Of a stretch of 55,525 nucleotides of DNA, positions 1-13,000 are shown piece after piece (position 1 is the stretch's first letter; each line of letters starts with the position of its first letter). A model generated the notes under the pieces. The model worked only from the letters and a program-made list of their open reading frames with translations. It did not search any database and was not told the origin of the DNA. The stretch spans positions 1-55,525 of IMG/VR virus record IMGVR_UViG_3300000116_000024, one strand, 5' to 3'. This DNA comes from a virus. The position numbers and the translations under genes were made by a program.

Positions 1-1036
1 ATAAATGATACTTTGTACCCAACACTCTCTTAACTTCATTATCTGCTTTTTCTGCTTCAGTAAATACTTTGGATCCAAACTTACCTCTATACCATTCTTT
101 AACTCTATCAGTTACCCTTTTATTAATTCTTTCATATTTACCATTAACTAGCATCTCATAATAACTAGTAGCTTTTTCTTCATCTAACAATAAAGGATCT
201 GCAACTTCATTAGTTTCTATCTTTCTAAGATTTGCTTTTGTTTCACCTAACTTATTTAGGAATTCTTTTTGTGCATCTGTAGTTTGATAATACACTTCTG
301 TATCACTTAATTCTAAAATGTTTCCTTCAAATTGACCTCCTATTACTCTTTCTGCAGTCTTAGAAAATATATCAATATTAGCTGTTTGATACTCTCCTCT
401 AAACCAGTCAAGTATAGCATTCCACATTCTTCTTACTAAAGATTGTTCCTCTTGTGTGTAAGCTTCTACATTACCTTCTGCAATAATTTCTGCAATAAGT
501 TTATCTACAGCCTCTTTCTTTATCTTACGAATATTTGGTTTACCATTAGGTAGTTGGTAGGCTTTTAAATCTCTATACTCAGCAAGTGTATCTTTATATA
601 TCTTAAACCTATCTATCTTAGATATAAGCTCTGTAATAAGTTTAGGATCTCTTTGTTCAATAATAGCTGTTGCAATATGCACCATCTCTTCTACAAGAGC
701 TACATCTTCTTTACCTTCAGCTATAGCAATTACTCCAGCAGATAAATCAGCAACAGCATTTACAGTGGAAGCATCTACATCAGTATTATCTTTAGCGTAG
801 TCAACAAGCTCTTGCATGTTTACGCCCATCTTCTCAATAACTTCCTTTGTCTTAGCTATAACTTCTGGAGATGCTGCAGTACCTTCTGTTCCAGCTACTT
901 GGTTCATTACATTGTACTCAGACTGAGGAACATTTCCATTATATTTATCCCATAAAAAATAAGCCATATCTTCTCCTCTAGAAGACGATAGTTCTTTCCA
1001 CTCTTTTAAATTTGTATTTGGACACGTTGTTGCCAT
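1..1036 (-). CDS. Giant virion-protein candidate, N-terminal 345 codons only (runs off left edge)
   Basis: An uninterrupted minus-strand frame starts with ATG at 1036 and is still open at base 1, so only about 345 residues are visible. The start overlaps the stop of the 4664-aa gene as TAATG, the same arrangement seen at 15030 and 26771, which suggests translational coupling. The protein begins MATTCPNTNLKEWKEL and then has a Ser-Arg-Gly-Glu-Asp stretch followed by AYFLWDKYNGNVP. The remainder is charged and helix-rich (for example a Glu/Lys-rich stretch around residues 65-80) with no signal peptide or membrane segment. I recognise no enzymatic domain in the visible part. Position directly after the RNA polymerase polypeptide suggests another late cargo or RNA-polymerase-associated protein. 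In crAss-like phages two or three giant proteins are normally adjacent. The gene is certain; the function is inferred from context only. Confidence 0.8.
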   Translation of the reverse strand, partial: MATTCPNTNLKEWKELSSSRGEDMAYFLWDKYNGNVPQSEYNVMNQVAGTEGTAASPEVIAKTKEVIEKMGVNMQELVDYAKDNTDVDASTVNAVADLSAGVIAIAEGKEDVALVEEMVHIATAIIEQRDPKLITELISKIDRFKIYKDTLAEYRDLKAYQLPNGKPNIRKIKKEAVDKLIAEIIAEGNVEAYTQEEQSLVRRMWNAILDWFRGEYQTANIDIFSKTAERVIGGQFEGNILELSDTEVYYQTTDAQKEFLNKLGETKANLRKIETNEVADPLLLDEEKATSYYEMLVNGKYERINKRVTDRVKEWYRGKFGSKVFTEAEKADNEVKRVLGTKYHL

Positions 1037-4000
1037 TAGCCTTTACATATTAGTTTGATTAATCTTCCTGTTACATCTTCTGGGTAGCCCATTTCTAATA
1101 ACATTTCACTAGTAATTTCACTAGGTCTATACTTTGCATTATCTGCTAATAAAAAAGTACCATCGTTAAGCTTATTAAAGTATGTTTCTCCTGACTCTAG
1201 TACACTTGGAAATGCTTTACCAAGACTTCCATCCCATGCAGAACTAACTATAAGATCACTCTTTTCATTCGCTTTCATAAGACCATTGTCAATAACAGAC
1301 TTTCTAGCATTAGTATAAAACTCTTGAGCTCTATAAGAATCACCAAAAGCATTTATATGTTTGTATATATAATACTTATCTACAGTTCCCTTTTTCTTAT
1401 TTTCACTGTTGTGAACAATTGGTAACCCTTCAGGATCTCTTACTATTTTAAAAAGTCCCTTTTTTACATAGTCATAGTTACCTGCTTTTCTCATTGCAGC
1501 AACTTCTGTTCTACTATAGCTTAAATCAGTCCAAGAAAAAACCATTGTATCATCACCTGCTTTAAAATTAGAAACATTCTGAGTAACTGTAAGAGGTATG
1601 TTTCCATTTTGAAATGCAGTGTTTACACTATCTGGACGAGCCCAAGCTGCGATTGATGGAAAAGATGCAGACTTAACATTGTTAGTTGCTTTTGGTGTTA
1701 GCATAAATAAGCTATCTGCTCTTACAATGGTATCATCTTGCCAATTATTTCTTTGAAACATATTTAGATCTGCAAAGTCTTGTAAGTTAGGAAGATTTTC
1801 TAACAAAGGTAAGGTATATTTATATATCTTATCTACATCCTCTTGTGGTAAATATGAAGTAAATGATATTGGACTACTACTTAACCCTGACTGTAAAACT
1901 GAAAGTTTAACAATGCCATCATATAGTTCAGACTGACCCATCTCTTCTAAGAATGTTCTAAGTTCACGGAATGAATAAATAATAGAATTTACCTCATATG
2001 CTTGTGTACCAATCTTACCAAGTCTTAAGTTGTTAGGAACAGCACCTGCTTTTCTAGATGGTAAAACCTCTAGGTTACTTACAACTAAATTATTAATCAT
2101 TGAGAAGTAAGGACTTCCTTTCTTAGATGTTTTAATTTTATTAATTAACTCTCCTACTTGCGCAGCCACACCATCATCATTTAAAAGAATCTTTTCTATC
2201 TGAGTATTTAAACCTTTTGTTTGCATTGCCCAGTCAAATAAATTATTTACAGCTTTTCTAGCAATACGTACAAATTCTTTATCTGGTCTTTCAGTGTAAG
2301 GAAGAAGAACTGTCTCTAAAACTGTTCTTACATTACCCCTATCAGATAGTAAAAAGTTTGATAGTGCGTCTCTAGTGTTACCCTTCCCTTCGTCATTAGG
2401 TAATATTCCAAGTCTTTGACCTAGCTTTCTTACAAAACCACTAGCTAACTTAGATTCAGCACCTGCAATCACTGATGATTTTGCTTTACCATAAGCTACC
2501 TTTTTCTTAAATATTAAAAAAGGATCATTAAGCATTGCTGTGTCAAAGTTTGTACCAGCAGTAAACGTGTAATATTGACTAGACATTCTAGAATACTTTA
2601 GGAACTCCATCAAGTATGCACCTTGTTGATTTGCTTCCTTTTCTGAAAAGTTAGTCTTGCCTAAATTCTCTTCTAGTGTCACTGCATCTTCAATAACAAA
2701 ATCATTCTTGGTATTAGCGTTGAAGTCTGTTACATTATACTTACTAAGTAAATCCTCCATAATAGCATCATTGTATATCCACCTCTTACCTTTGTTCTCT
2801 AAAGTAAGTAAGTACTCTCTAATGATTGGTTGATTTATAAAAAAGATTATTTGATCTATAGGTACACCAATTGAATTTAAGAAAAGTATGGTAGGAGCAG
2901 CTTGTGGTGTAGCACCCATTTCCATAATCCACGGACCTTTAGATATATCTACATACCCATCCATAAGTTGACTATTAATATTAGATATTAATTGTCCATC
3001 AGCATTATATATTCCTGAAAGGGAAGCTTTACCATCTGACTTATTATAGTTCTCAAACTTAACTTGACCATCTCCTAACCAGTACTGGTCTTCTAGTGTC
3101 ATGTTTTCAATTTTATCTGTATCAACAGTTATAATAGTTTTCTGATTTTGAGAGTGTCCTGTTTGGGCAACAGCAGCAATACCAATTGCTCTTTTACCTG
3201 AAACAAATGCTTGTCTCAATCTAAGCATAAATCTATTGTTTAACAAGTTGTCTACCTTAGTATAATTAAATGGTTCACCAAAAAGCTTATTAACTACACG
3301 CTTAGATAGATCTTGCAGTTGCTTTGCTGAGTTAGGTCTAATTAGATTTTCAAAGTTCTGAGGGTGAGATACAATGTTTCTAGAAGAAGTTATGTATCCA
3401 TTTTCTAGAGACTGTTTGTACAATCTATTAATGATTGTGTCTCTTACACCTATTTCAGATAGTTCGTTTATGAATGTCTCTAAAGAATCTTCTTGTTCAA
3501 CAATACCTAACTGAGCTAACAAGTCTCCAAACCCTAGATCAGTTTCCTCATTGTTAATTAACCCCTGAACTTCCCAACTTTTTAATTGACCCAATGCATC
3601 TAATTGTTTTTTCTGTGAAGATGTGAGTAACTGACCACCATCAAACATTTTTGCAAATTCATTCTTAGCTTCAGAGCCTGTACCAAAGAAAGGAACTACT
3701 TCAAGTTTACCTTTTCTATAAAATACATTCTTTAAGTATATAGCAAGTTTATCAATATCAAAGTCACTCCCCACCTTCTCTACAATAGCAGATGGTACAA
3801 CTACGTTATCTCCAAACTCCCTTGGTAATAACCTAGCCACTCTAATTACATCAATTGAGTTTTGAGCCTGTGTTGGTGTACGGAAAGCTAATCCTTCTAG
3901 TATTCCTTGATTTTCTTCTTTATTTAAATATTCTAGTAAGTCTTTATCATTCATGTCACTCTTGAACCAGCGACCAACCATAATCTCCATAACTCTTTTA

Positions 4001-7000
4001 CCATCTTCATCTACATAAAAATCAAGAGTATCTGAAGTATATCCATTTAGTTTGTCATTATATTTAGTTTTAGTAGATTCAAAAAATGTAGAAGGTATCT
4101 GAGTTTTTAATCCTCCAGATATCTTAGGCTTAACTAACTCTTTATTTACAATAGAGTATAATATATTCCTAACTTGTTGATATACAGGAGTTGTTTCTAG
4201 TGTAGTACCTTTGTCTAAGAAGTTAGTTAAAGCATCTGAAATGTTATCATTAACCTCTCTTTTAAACAACTCACTACGAAGAGTTTTCGTAGCTTCTGAG
4301 AAGTCTTCAATAACAAATCTACCATCATCAGTTTCAACTATTCCCAAACGTCTAAGGACTCTTTCATATGAATCTTCTGTAAGAGCATCTAGTATCTCAG
4401 TATTATTTTCAGATTCTTTAAATATATCTGACTGTTCAAGTCTTTCTTCATCAGTAAGTAAAGCCCATTGCTCTTCTCTAGGAGCATCGTTCTTACCTGT
4501 AAAATGTTTAAAATCTATAGGTACACCATTATCAAACATATCTAATGTAATAAGCTTAGTTGGTTGAGAACCTCTTGTAACTAAATCCTTTTCCTTAGAT
4601 GGAACTTCTGATTGTATTCCCATTATAGAGAACGGTACCTTTATAGTTTCTTCATATGGTTCATTATTAAACTCACCTGTTTCTTTATTATATGTTTCGT
4701 GTGCTTTTTCTGGAGCTCCTACTTTTCTAGCAGATCTAAATATTATATAATCTACAGACTCTTTCTGCATTTTGTTATATAAATTAATTGCATTGTCAGC
4801 ATTCATCTCTTTCATCACTCTGTACGAAAGTGGATAAAGAGAATACTTATCAAGTACAATATTGTTAAAGCTTGACTTTCCTCCATCTTTAGCTAACCTA
4901 GATCCTGACACAATAGGTTTTTGATCAGGGTATGCAGACTTAACCATTTTAAATGTTTTGTCATTTAACAAAGCTTTCTCTTCTGGCGTAAGTTTTATAC
5001 TCTTATCTTTCTTTTCGTAAGCTATATCATATCTATATTGCTTTTCCTCAGCATCGTTCCAGTTATCAGCTTGTATTCTCATAGCTCTGTATGCTGGAAA
5101 AGATATAATACCTGCACCATCTGTTTCTTCGTAAGCTTCGTATCCAGGTAAATCAATTGCACCTATAACATCTTCATGAGTAGCTGTATTAAAATAATCT
5201 TTCATTAAATTATAATAACCTATATCACCTTTCTCATATCCTTCGTTCCAAACTATATTTTGTTGAGCTTGAAATAAAGGAGAATTGTTTACAAGAACCT
5301 GACTTGGAGACAAGAAACTCTTAGTACGCTTAAGTTCATCTTTATATTGGTATGGGTCTGAATAAAGAAGTTTGTGCATTTCAATATTAGCAACCATATA
5401 GTTTATACCCACTGCAGTTAATTCTCTAGTAAGCTTATCAGCACTCATGTTTTTAGGAAATGCTACATTCTCTATATTATAATTATTTACTATATCCCCT
5501 GATACATCAATCATTTCAAATTTATCTAAGTAAGAATAGTTTTTATTTACCCAACCTTTAATATACTTAGTAATAGATTCATCTATCTTGTTTTTATAAA
5601 GCTCATAAACTTCTTCAGGTGTACCTTCTTGAGAAACTACTTCATTATGTAAAGTTTCACCTAGTATACCCTTAAAAAATCTTAAGTCTGTATTCTTTCT
5701 TTTATCAAATTCTGGAGTACCTTCTTCATATTTTAGTTCTGGTATATAACGATCTGCTCTAGAAAGATTTATCTCAGAAAGTAAGTACGGTTTAAATATG
5801 TTAGATATTACCCTTGCAAGACCCACATCACTTAATTGAGAAGCTTTTACAGCCTTACCCATATTAACCATGTGTTCAAGAGATGCATCTCCTGGAACTA
5901 AGTTCATGAACCTACCATCTAAGTTAAGATTTAATTCCTGTATATACCTTTCCTTATCAGTAAGTCTTGTACTAGCACTGTTTTTCTTTTTCTCGTATAC
6001 AATACCACCAGCTATTCCTGGTTTTAATAACTCGTCTGTATTTGCTTTTTTACTTCCGTCACTAGCAAACATTCTAGACATTAAGTTAGAACCTTGTGAG
6101 AACTCATCAGTAAGTAAGTATTCAAACTGAGTACCAGCAAGTTCACTTTTATTTTTAACATTTTGTAATGCTACAAATAGTTTATCAATAGCATTAACTC
6201 CAAAGTAAGTTTGTACTTTTTCACCTGATACATTATTATATGTACTGTCAAAATCTGGATTAGTTGCAGTCACTTGTAGAAATGCAAGCTGTCTCAATCT
6301 TCCACTAATGTCTAATGATCCTTGTGAAAAGGTAGTAACTGATTGTATTGAAGATACACTATCCTTAATACTTTGAACTACTTTTTTCAGATCTTCTTGC
6401 TTTCCAATTCTGTAAAGCTTTCTCATGTCAGTATCAGAAAAAGCAATACCTAATCTTAAAAGAAAGTTAGACATTGCTGTAGGTGTATTTAAAGCTACAT
6501 TATTTAATTCTAATCTCTTAGGTGTGTATTTTCCATTAGCTGGATTATAATTAAAGAATCCATTATTAGACTTTGCTTGTGAAGAAATACCATTTAAGTA
6601 ATCTGCTTTTACTTGCTCTGATGCTGTAGAGTATGCTGCAGGTTGTACAGTAATACCATCTTCAAAAACATAAGTGTTTAATACTTCAGGAGCTTGTTTC
6701 TTTAAAGTTCTCCACATTGCAGTAATCATCCTAGACTTTTGTTTTGTAACATTATCAAAGGTAGGAGCTCCCTCATTAATTCCTTTACCCATTATACGAG
6801 CATACAAAGGAGCGTACGTTGCATTGTTTTTAGCTAACTCTTGCAACTTAACCATCATTTCATCTGGACTTTCAGAAGTATGCAAGTTTGCCATTAATGT
6901 TATAGCTGTTTTACTATACGGTTGTAAAACACTTCCATTAATACTACTTATTATTGGTTTTCCTGTTTCATTATTTCTTACCTGTAATGTAGATAATAAA

Positions 7001-10000
7001 AGTTTTAATGAAACAGAAGCAGCTTTAAGACTATCTATTTTAGATGCATCAAATTTATTACTTTCTCGTATTCTATCATTGTCCTCTAATTGATCTTGAG
7101 CACCTTGATCAAAAGAAATATTAAATGACTGAAGATATTGTTTATGTCTTTCTATTAATACTGGCCAAGACTGTAATATATTCTTTTCTAATTTTTTATT
7201 CTTAGCTATTAGTACATTAAGATTAGATCGATCTTTATCAGTTAACTTAGATTCATTTGCTATAATATATTTGTTTATAGCAACTTGTTTTTGTCGAGCT
7301 ATTTGTATAACTCTAGTCTGAAGTCTTTTATAAGTTTCAACCTCAGTACCTACTAGTGCATCTAGGTTAAATAAATTATCATCATCTTTTATCACCTCAG
7401 TTACAAGCTGATATGTCATCTCTTGTATAGTATCGTAAATCTCTTTATCGTTTAAAGGGATAACTCTAAACTCAGCATTTTCAGAATTAGGAGCGTATAA
7501 CATATCGTTTATGTTACCATCTCCTATTTTATAACCTTTTAGTTCTGAGAACTTTTTAACTTCTGGACTTGCATAAAATCCTGTATTAATTCTATCAAAC
7601 AACTCATTAGTATAAGTATCTGAGTTTGAGCTTGTAAACCATTTTTCAATAAGATCTTTTAACTGCTTAAATACTTTTGCAAAAAATCCTTTAGGTTGTT
7701 TATTATTTTTAACGTAATCTCTAAACTCCTCAGCTAAGTGCTCTTTCATTTGTTGACCTGTAGCTTCAGAAAACTTAATCTCTTGTCCTGTAGGTCTATC
7801 TACAAATGTACCTTTACGTTGTTTAAAATCAGTTCTTAATTTACTAACTTCTTCAGCACTTAGGAATTGATTAAATACAGCTTCAAATGCTTCATGATAA
7901 AGTGTACCAACTTCTGCATTTTCATATACATAAATAGCATTTGATTTAAACATACCCCAAGCAAGTCTACCTCCACCAGCTTGTATAATATTTTTAACTC
8001 TATTAAGTTGTACAGTTGGCAAGTTCTTCTTCATCCAAGAAGCAACTTCTTTCCAGTTCTCCTCTTCAAATAAAGACATTTCTGCTTCAATCACTTCACG
8101 AAAATGTTCATCATTCATGTCAGATAAAGCATCTTCAATACTATCACTAAAGTTTAAACCTCCCTGTGAAGGAGTGTCTTCAGTTGGGTCTAAAGATAAA
8201 GTTTGATTTTTGATTTCATTTAATATAGTTTCTCTAACACTCATACCTTGAGCAATTGTGTTAAATAAATCTGTACCTACTTGACCTGCGTTATCTTTTC
8301 TTTGACTAGGAGTTAGACTTTTGTTGTCTTCTATAATCTGAGCTACTGATCTATTGTCTTCGCCTGTTACAGGATTTTTTCTGTTATAGATTAAAGCAAA
8401 CTTAGATGCTGATTCTTCTGCAGTTTGGTTGTCTAAAGAACCTTCCTCTGTTTGTAACCATGAGGAAACTACACTACTCATAGATGATTCTTTATTTAAA
8501 GCAACCTCACTAGTTTGTAGTGGAGACTCTGATCCTTGTTGCATTGTTGCTAAATCCACAATAGTACTTCCTAAACTAGAAGTAGAATCTATAACTTTTC
8601 CTGTTTTTAAATTTGTTATTGTTCCACTGCCGATATTAAAATCAACTGAATATTTCGTACCATTGTAATTTACAGTTTCAACATTACTAGTTTGTTCTGC
8701 TGGTGCAGGTGTTACAGGTGCAATATCATCAAACAATCCTCTACCACCACCTTCAGCTTCTCCTTTTTCAACAGCTGCATCACTAATTTCAACAGAGAAA
8801 GCAAATTTTGCTTTTTCATATGCTAACTGTGCCTCAATTGCTGTAAAGATTAAACCCTTAAGGTAATCTGATTTTTTCTTTTTTATTTCTTCAGGAACAT
8901 TAGTGCTCTTAACTGGTATTGCATCAATTATTTCTTGAAAGTTATCTCCAGGTTGATTGTATATTACTATCTGTTCTTTTGCAGGTACAACTCCTTTTTG
9001 CTGTCTCCACTTAAAACTTAGTATCTGACCATCAGCAAACACATATTGGTTCATAGTTTCACCATCGAACGTATAGAATTTACTTCCTTTAGATTGTGTA
9101 GGCGTTGATGGGGTTGAAGGTGCTGAAGGTGTAACTACAGCCTTACCTTCTTTCGTTATAGGTAAATTTGTTGCTTGGTTAACCTTTTGTCTTTGTGCTG
9201 CAGGACTTGGTACAGTATAGTTTTCCTGACCTGTTTTGCTAAAAAAGTAAATGTTTTCTCTACTTACTTCTCCCTCTTCTTTAACTTTCAGATTAGTGTG
9301 TAGAGGTAGCTCATAACTCTCTCTAGCACTCCCATCAGGATTTGTATTAGATAATAGGTAAGTTTGATAGTTAGGCCAAATAACATCCTGTATCTCACCA
9401 TCTTCTACTCCAACTATTTGTTGAAACTCAGCATCAAGATCATTAAGTATTTGATCATAAGCATTAACGTTATTATATGTATTTTCAAGAACAGATATAA
9501 TCAAGTCTTTTTGCATCTCTAATTCAGATGGAGCAAAGTCAAATTTAGAGTCAGGACTTTTTCCTATTACTAACTGTAGTTTAGTAAACTTTAAGCCTCC
9601 ACCAGCATCAGGATCAGTTCTTTGAAAAAATACACTATTTCTACCTGGTTCTTTTCTTTCACCATTGCTATCTAATGGCATTCCCCAATATGTTACACGC
9701 TTTAGAAAGTTTAATAAATCAATAGATGAATCACTTTCTACTCCTTCCCCCTGAGTTATATTTTTAGACAATTGAAGAATAGTTTCAAATATAACTGTAG
9801 CTTCTTTTCTTGTGTGTTTTCTATTTCTAAGAGGTACATATGCATTAGGCATTCTTAAAAATACTCTACCTAGAGGTGAGTCATAAGATACAGTTCCCTC
9901 TGATACGGTTCCTTTAGACTTAGGAACAAATATTAATGGTTTTTTCTCTAATGACACTTCATCTATTAAACCTGCATCTTGTACAGATGTAACATCAGTA

Positions 10001-13000
10001 TATACATTATTACCATTGCTATCTATACTATATTTAGGAGATCCAAAAGATGCTTCAATAACTTGAGGTATACCCAATGCTGATTGACCTAATACAGCTT
10101 GTCTAAACTTAGCATATTGTTCTGTGACCGATGTCTTCACTGCTTCATCAGTACCCTCTCTAAACATGCTACCTTTAGTGTTGGTAAGACCTGCTTCAGG
10201 CATTGCTTGGTATATAGCATTGTCTAACGAAGATTCACCCTCTGGTATAGGTTGTCCGTCTTCTCCAACTAGCTCACCATTCTCATTAACCATCACCATG
10301 ATAATCATTGAGTCTTTAAATCTCTTAATTAGATCTGGATCACCATCTAGCATTCTTTCTACAACACCTGGTAATAACTGATCTTGGATAGCACTTGTTA
10401 AATAGATACCACGTATATCATCTCTATTCTCAAAAGAGTTTAGGTTTGCTCCAAACGTATTTGCTCTAGTCTGATGATCTTTACCTTCGTTTATAGGATT
10501 TGTTGCAACAGGAAGTATGTCTGTTGATTTTAACTTAATAGGATTATAAGGACCTTCATACTCTTTAAGAGGTACAGCTTTAATTCCTGTATCTAATATT
10601 TTGTCTAGAAGCTTTTGATCATTTATTATCTTTTGTTCTGCAGCTTTCTGAGCATTGTATTCATTCATGATAGATTGAAACCTATCTAGTATAATTTTTC
10701 TAGCTCTGTATTCATTTCTTAACTCAGTTATGTCTGACTCTAACTTTCTTACCTCAGATACAGTATTCTCAATATCTGCCTCATTAAGGTTTACATCTTT
10801 AGATATGTCATTGGTAAGTTGGAAATTAACTATTTCTTGTTTAAGTGCAGGCCAAGTTACATCTAAATCTCTACCAGCTGCTACATCACTTAATAAATCA
10901 TTTAAAGATTGTGCATAAGTATCATCTACTATGTACGTGCTCTTAATTGCTTTCTTAAATAAACTTGCTGCTTTTTTAGTAACCTGTCTTAAGGTGGTAC
11001 CCATTTTCTTAGCAGCCTTGATAATGTTAGCTAAGTTTTTACCATTGTCAGCTAGTATCTTTACTTGACTCTTAAGTTCTTTTAAAAACTCACCACTGTC
11101 TTCAGGAGCATCAGATATCTCATTAGCGTATTGTTCAAAGTAAGAAATGTCATTTAGCACTTCTTCTCTTTCAGCTTCAGCTAACTTTATAGTTTTATTC
11201 AGATCCTTTCGCATCTGAGTTAATTTATTAATAGATCTTGTAAATGACTTAGTTGCTTTAGAAAAAGTAAGTTTAATCTTAGGACCATCAGGACCAGCCT
11301 TCTTCATTTTTCTAATGTTTGCTAAGTCTTCTTTAACTTTGGCTAAATCTTCTGAAGCCTTAGTTATTGTTTTTTCTAGTTCAGCAATGTTTTGTTTACC
11401 TTCTTCACCTAGTTGCGTAAGTACTTCAAGTCTAGCCTCTCTATTTTTAGCAAGTGTTTTTTTATTCTTTGCAATCTCTTGAGGACTAGTAAATTGTTGT
11501 TCAGAAGCTTTTTGATCTTTACTTTGAACACTTCCAACTCTTGTAATCCTAGGAAGATCATAACCTTCTTGTGGAACAAAGAATGAGTTGTCTAGTTGTT
11601 TTCTTTTTATGTTACTATTTGAAACTTTAGTTTTAGCTTTAGGTGCAGCCTTTTTATATGTAGTTAATTCTTTTTTTAATTTAACTTCAGCACCAGGTTT
11701 TGTAAAGTTTGCATCATCATATTCTTTAAGAGCTTTTTTTGCTGCATCATATCTACCTCTAGTACCTTCTAAATCTTTTGGGTCCAGAGCATTTTCTGCA
11801 TCTTTAAACTCCTGTAATAGTATATCTCTTTCTTCTGTAGTTCCTGTACCTACTAGTACATCATATTTTGCGCTTTGTACTTGCTTACCATCTACTAATC
11901 TTCTAGGTCTGACAATTTTGTTTACAATTGTAGTTCCTTTTGGAACACTATCACTTTCCCTTTGTAATGCAAATTCTATAGTTTCATTGTCAAATATTTC
12001 TCTACCAATCTCATTATCAATAATGTATCCATCAGCCTCAACTTCTTTCTTTGCATTATTAAACCAAGCCATGTCCTCTTCATTGACTGATTCATCAGTA
12101 TGGTGAGCATTGTTTAGAAAGAATATTAGAGCTTCAGCTTTCTCAGCACCTGTTTTTGCATTAGCAAACATTGACTTAGCCCTGTTGATTCTTTTTTCTA
12201 ATTTTGAAACTTTTTGTTTAACATCAGCTTGTGTTGTTTCAACCTTAGTAGTTTTGTCAGATCCTTTAGTTTTATATACAAAGTAAAGCTTACCATTATC
12301 ATATTCAAGTCTACCTCTTACTCTTCCACCAAAGTTCTTACCACGGTTAAGTTCAAAGATTTCGTTTCTATGATTATAAAAGTAGTTAGCAGTTTTATTA
12401 TTTCTTGTAGTGCTAACTTTACCAAGTTTAAGTTTATTGAACGTTCCCCTAGTTAAATTTCTTTCTTCTCCTGTTTTAGTGTTTACTATTTTTAAAGTAC
12501 CATCTTCATTATATCCCTTAACTATAAGTGTACCTATCTTAAATATTTCATCTAAACCATCTTCATTATAGTCTACACTATTTCCAACAAAGTATTCTGT
12601 TTCTACCTCAACATCTACTACACCCTTTTCTGTTTGAACTTTAATAGTTTCTGGAGCAACATCAGGAGTATCTGTTTGTTCTTGTTTTATAGGTTCTGAA
12701 AGATATTTGCTAGGGTTCTCCTTAATATCTTCGTATGTTTTTATAAATGTTTGACGTTGAGCTGCAGCATCAGCTATATCATCTAAGTAAGAGCCAAGTG
12801 TATCTTTTTTCTCACCTAATATATCTAATGATTTAATTTGCTCAACAGCTTTGTTATATGCCTCAAAGTTTCCATCTACTACACTTTTAAGAACTTCTGA
12901 TGTATTTATACCTGCAGCAGTTAACTTTCCTTCTAAGGTTATTATCCTTTGATCAAAGTCTTCTGTTTTAAGAGCAGTATATAACATCTTGTTCATTACA

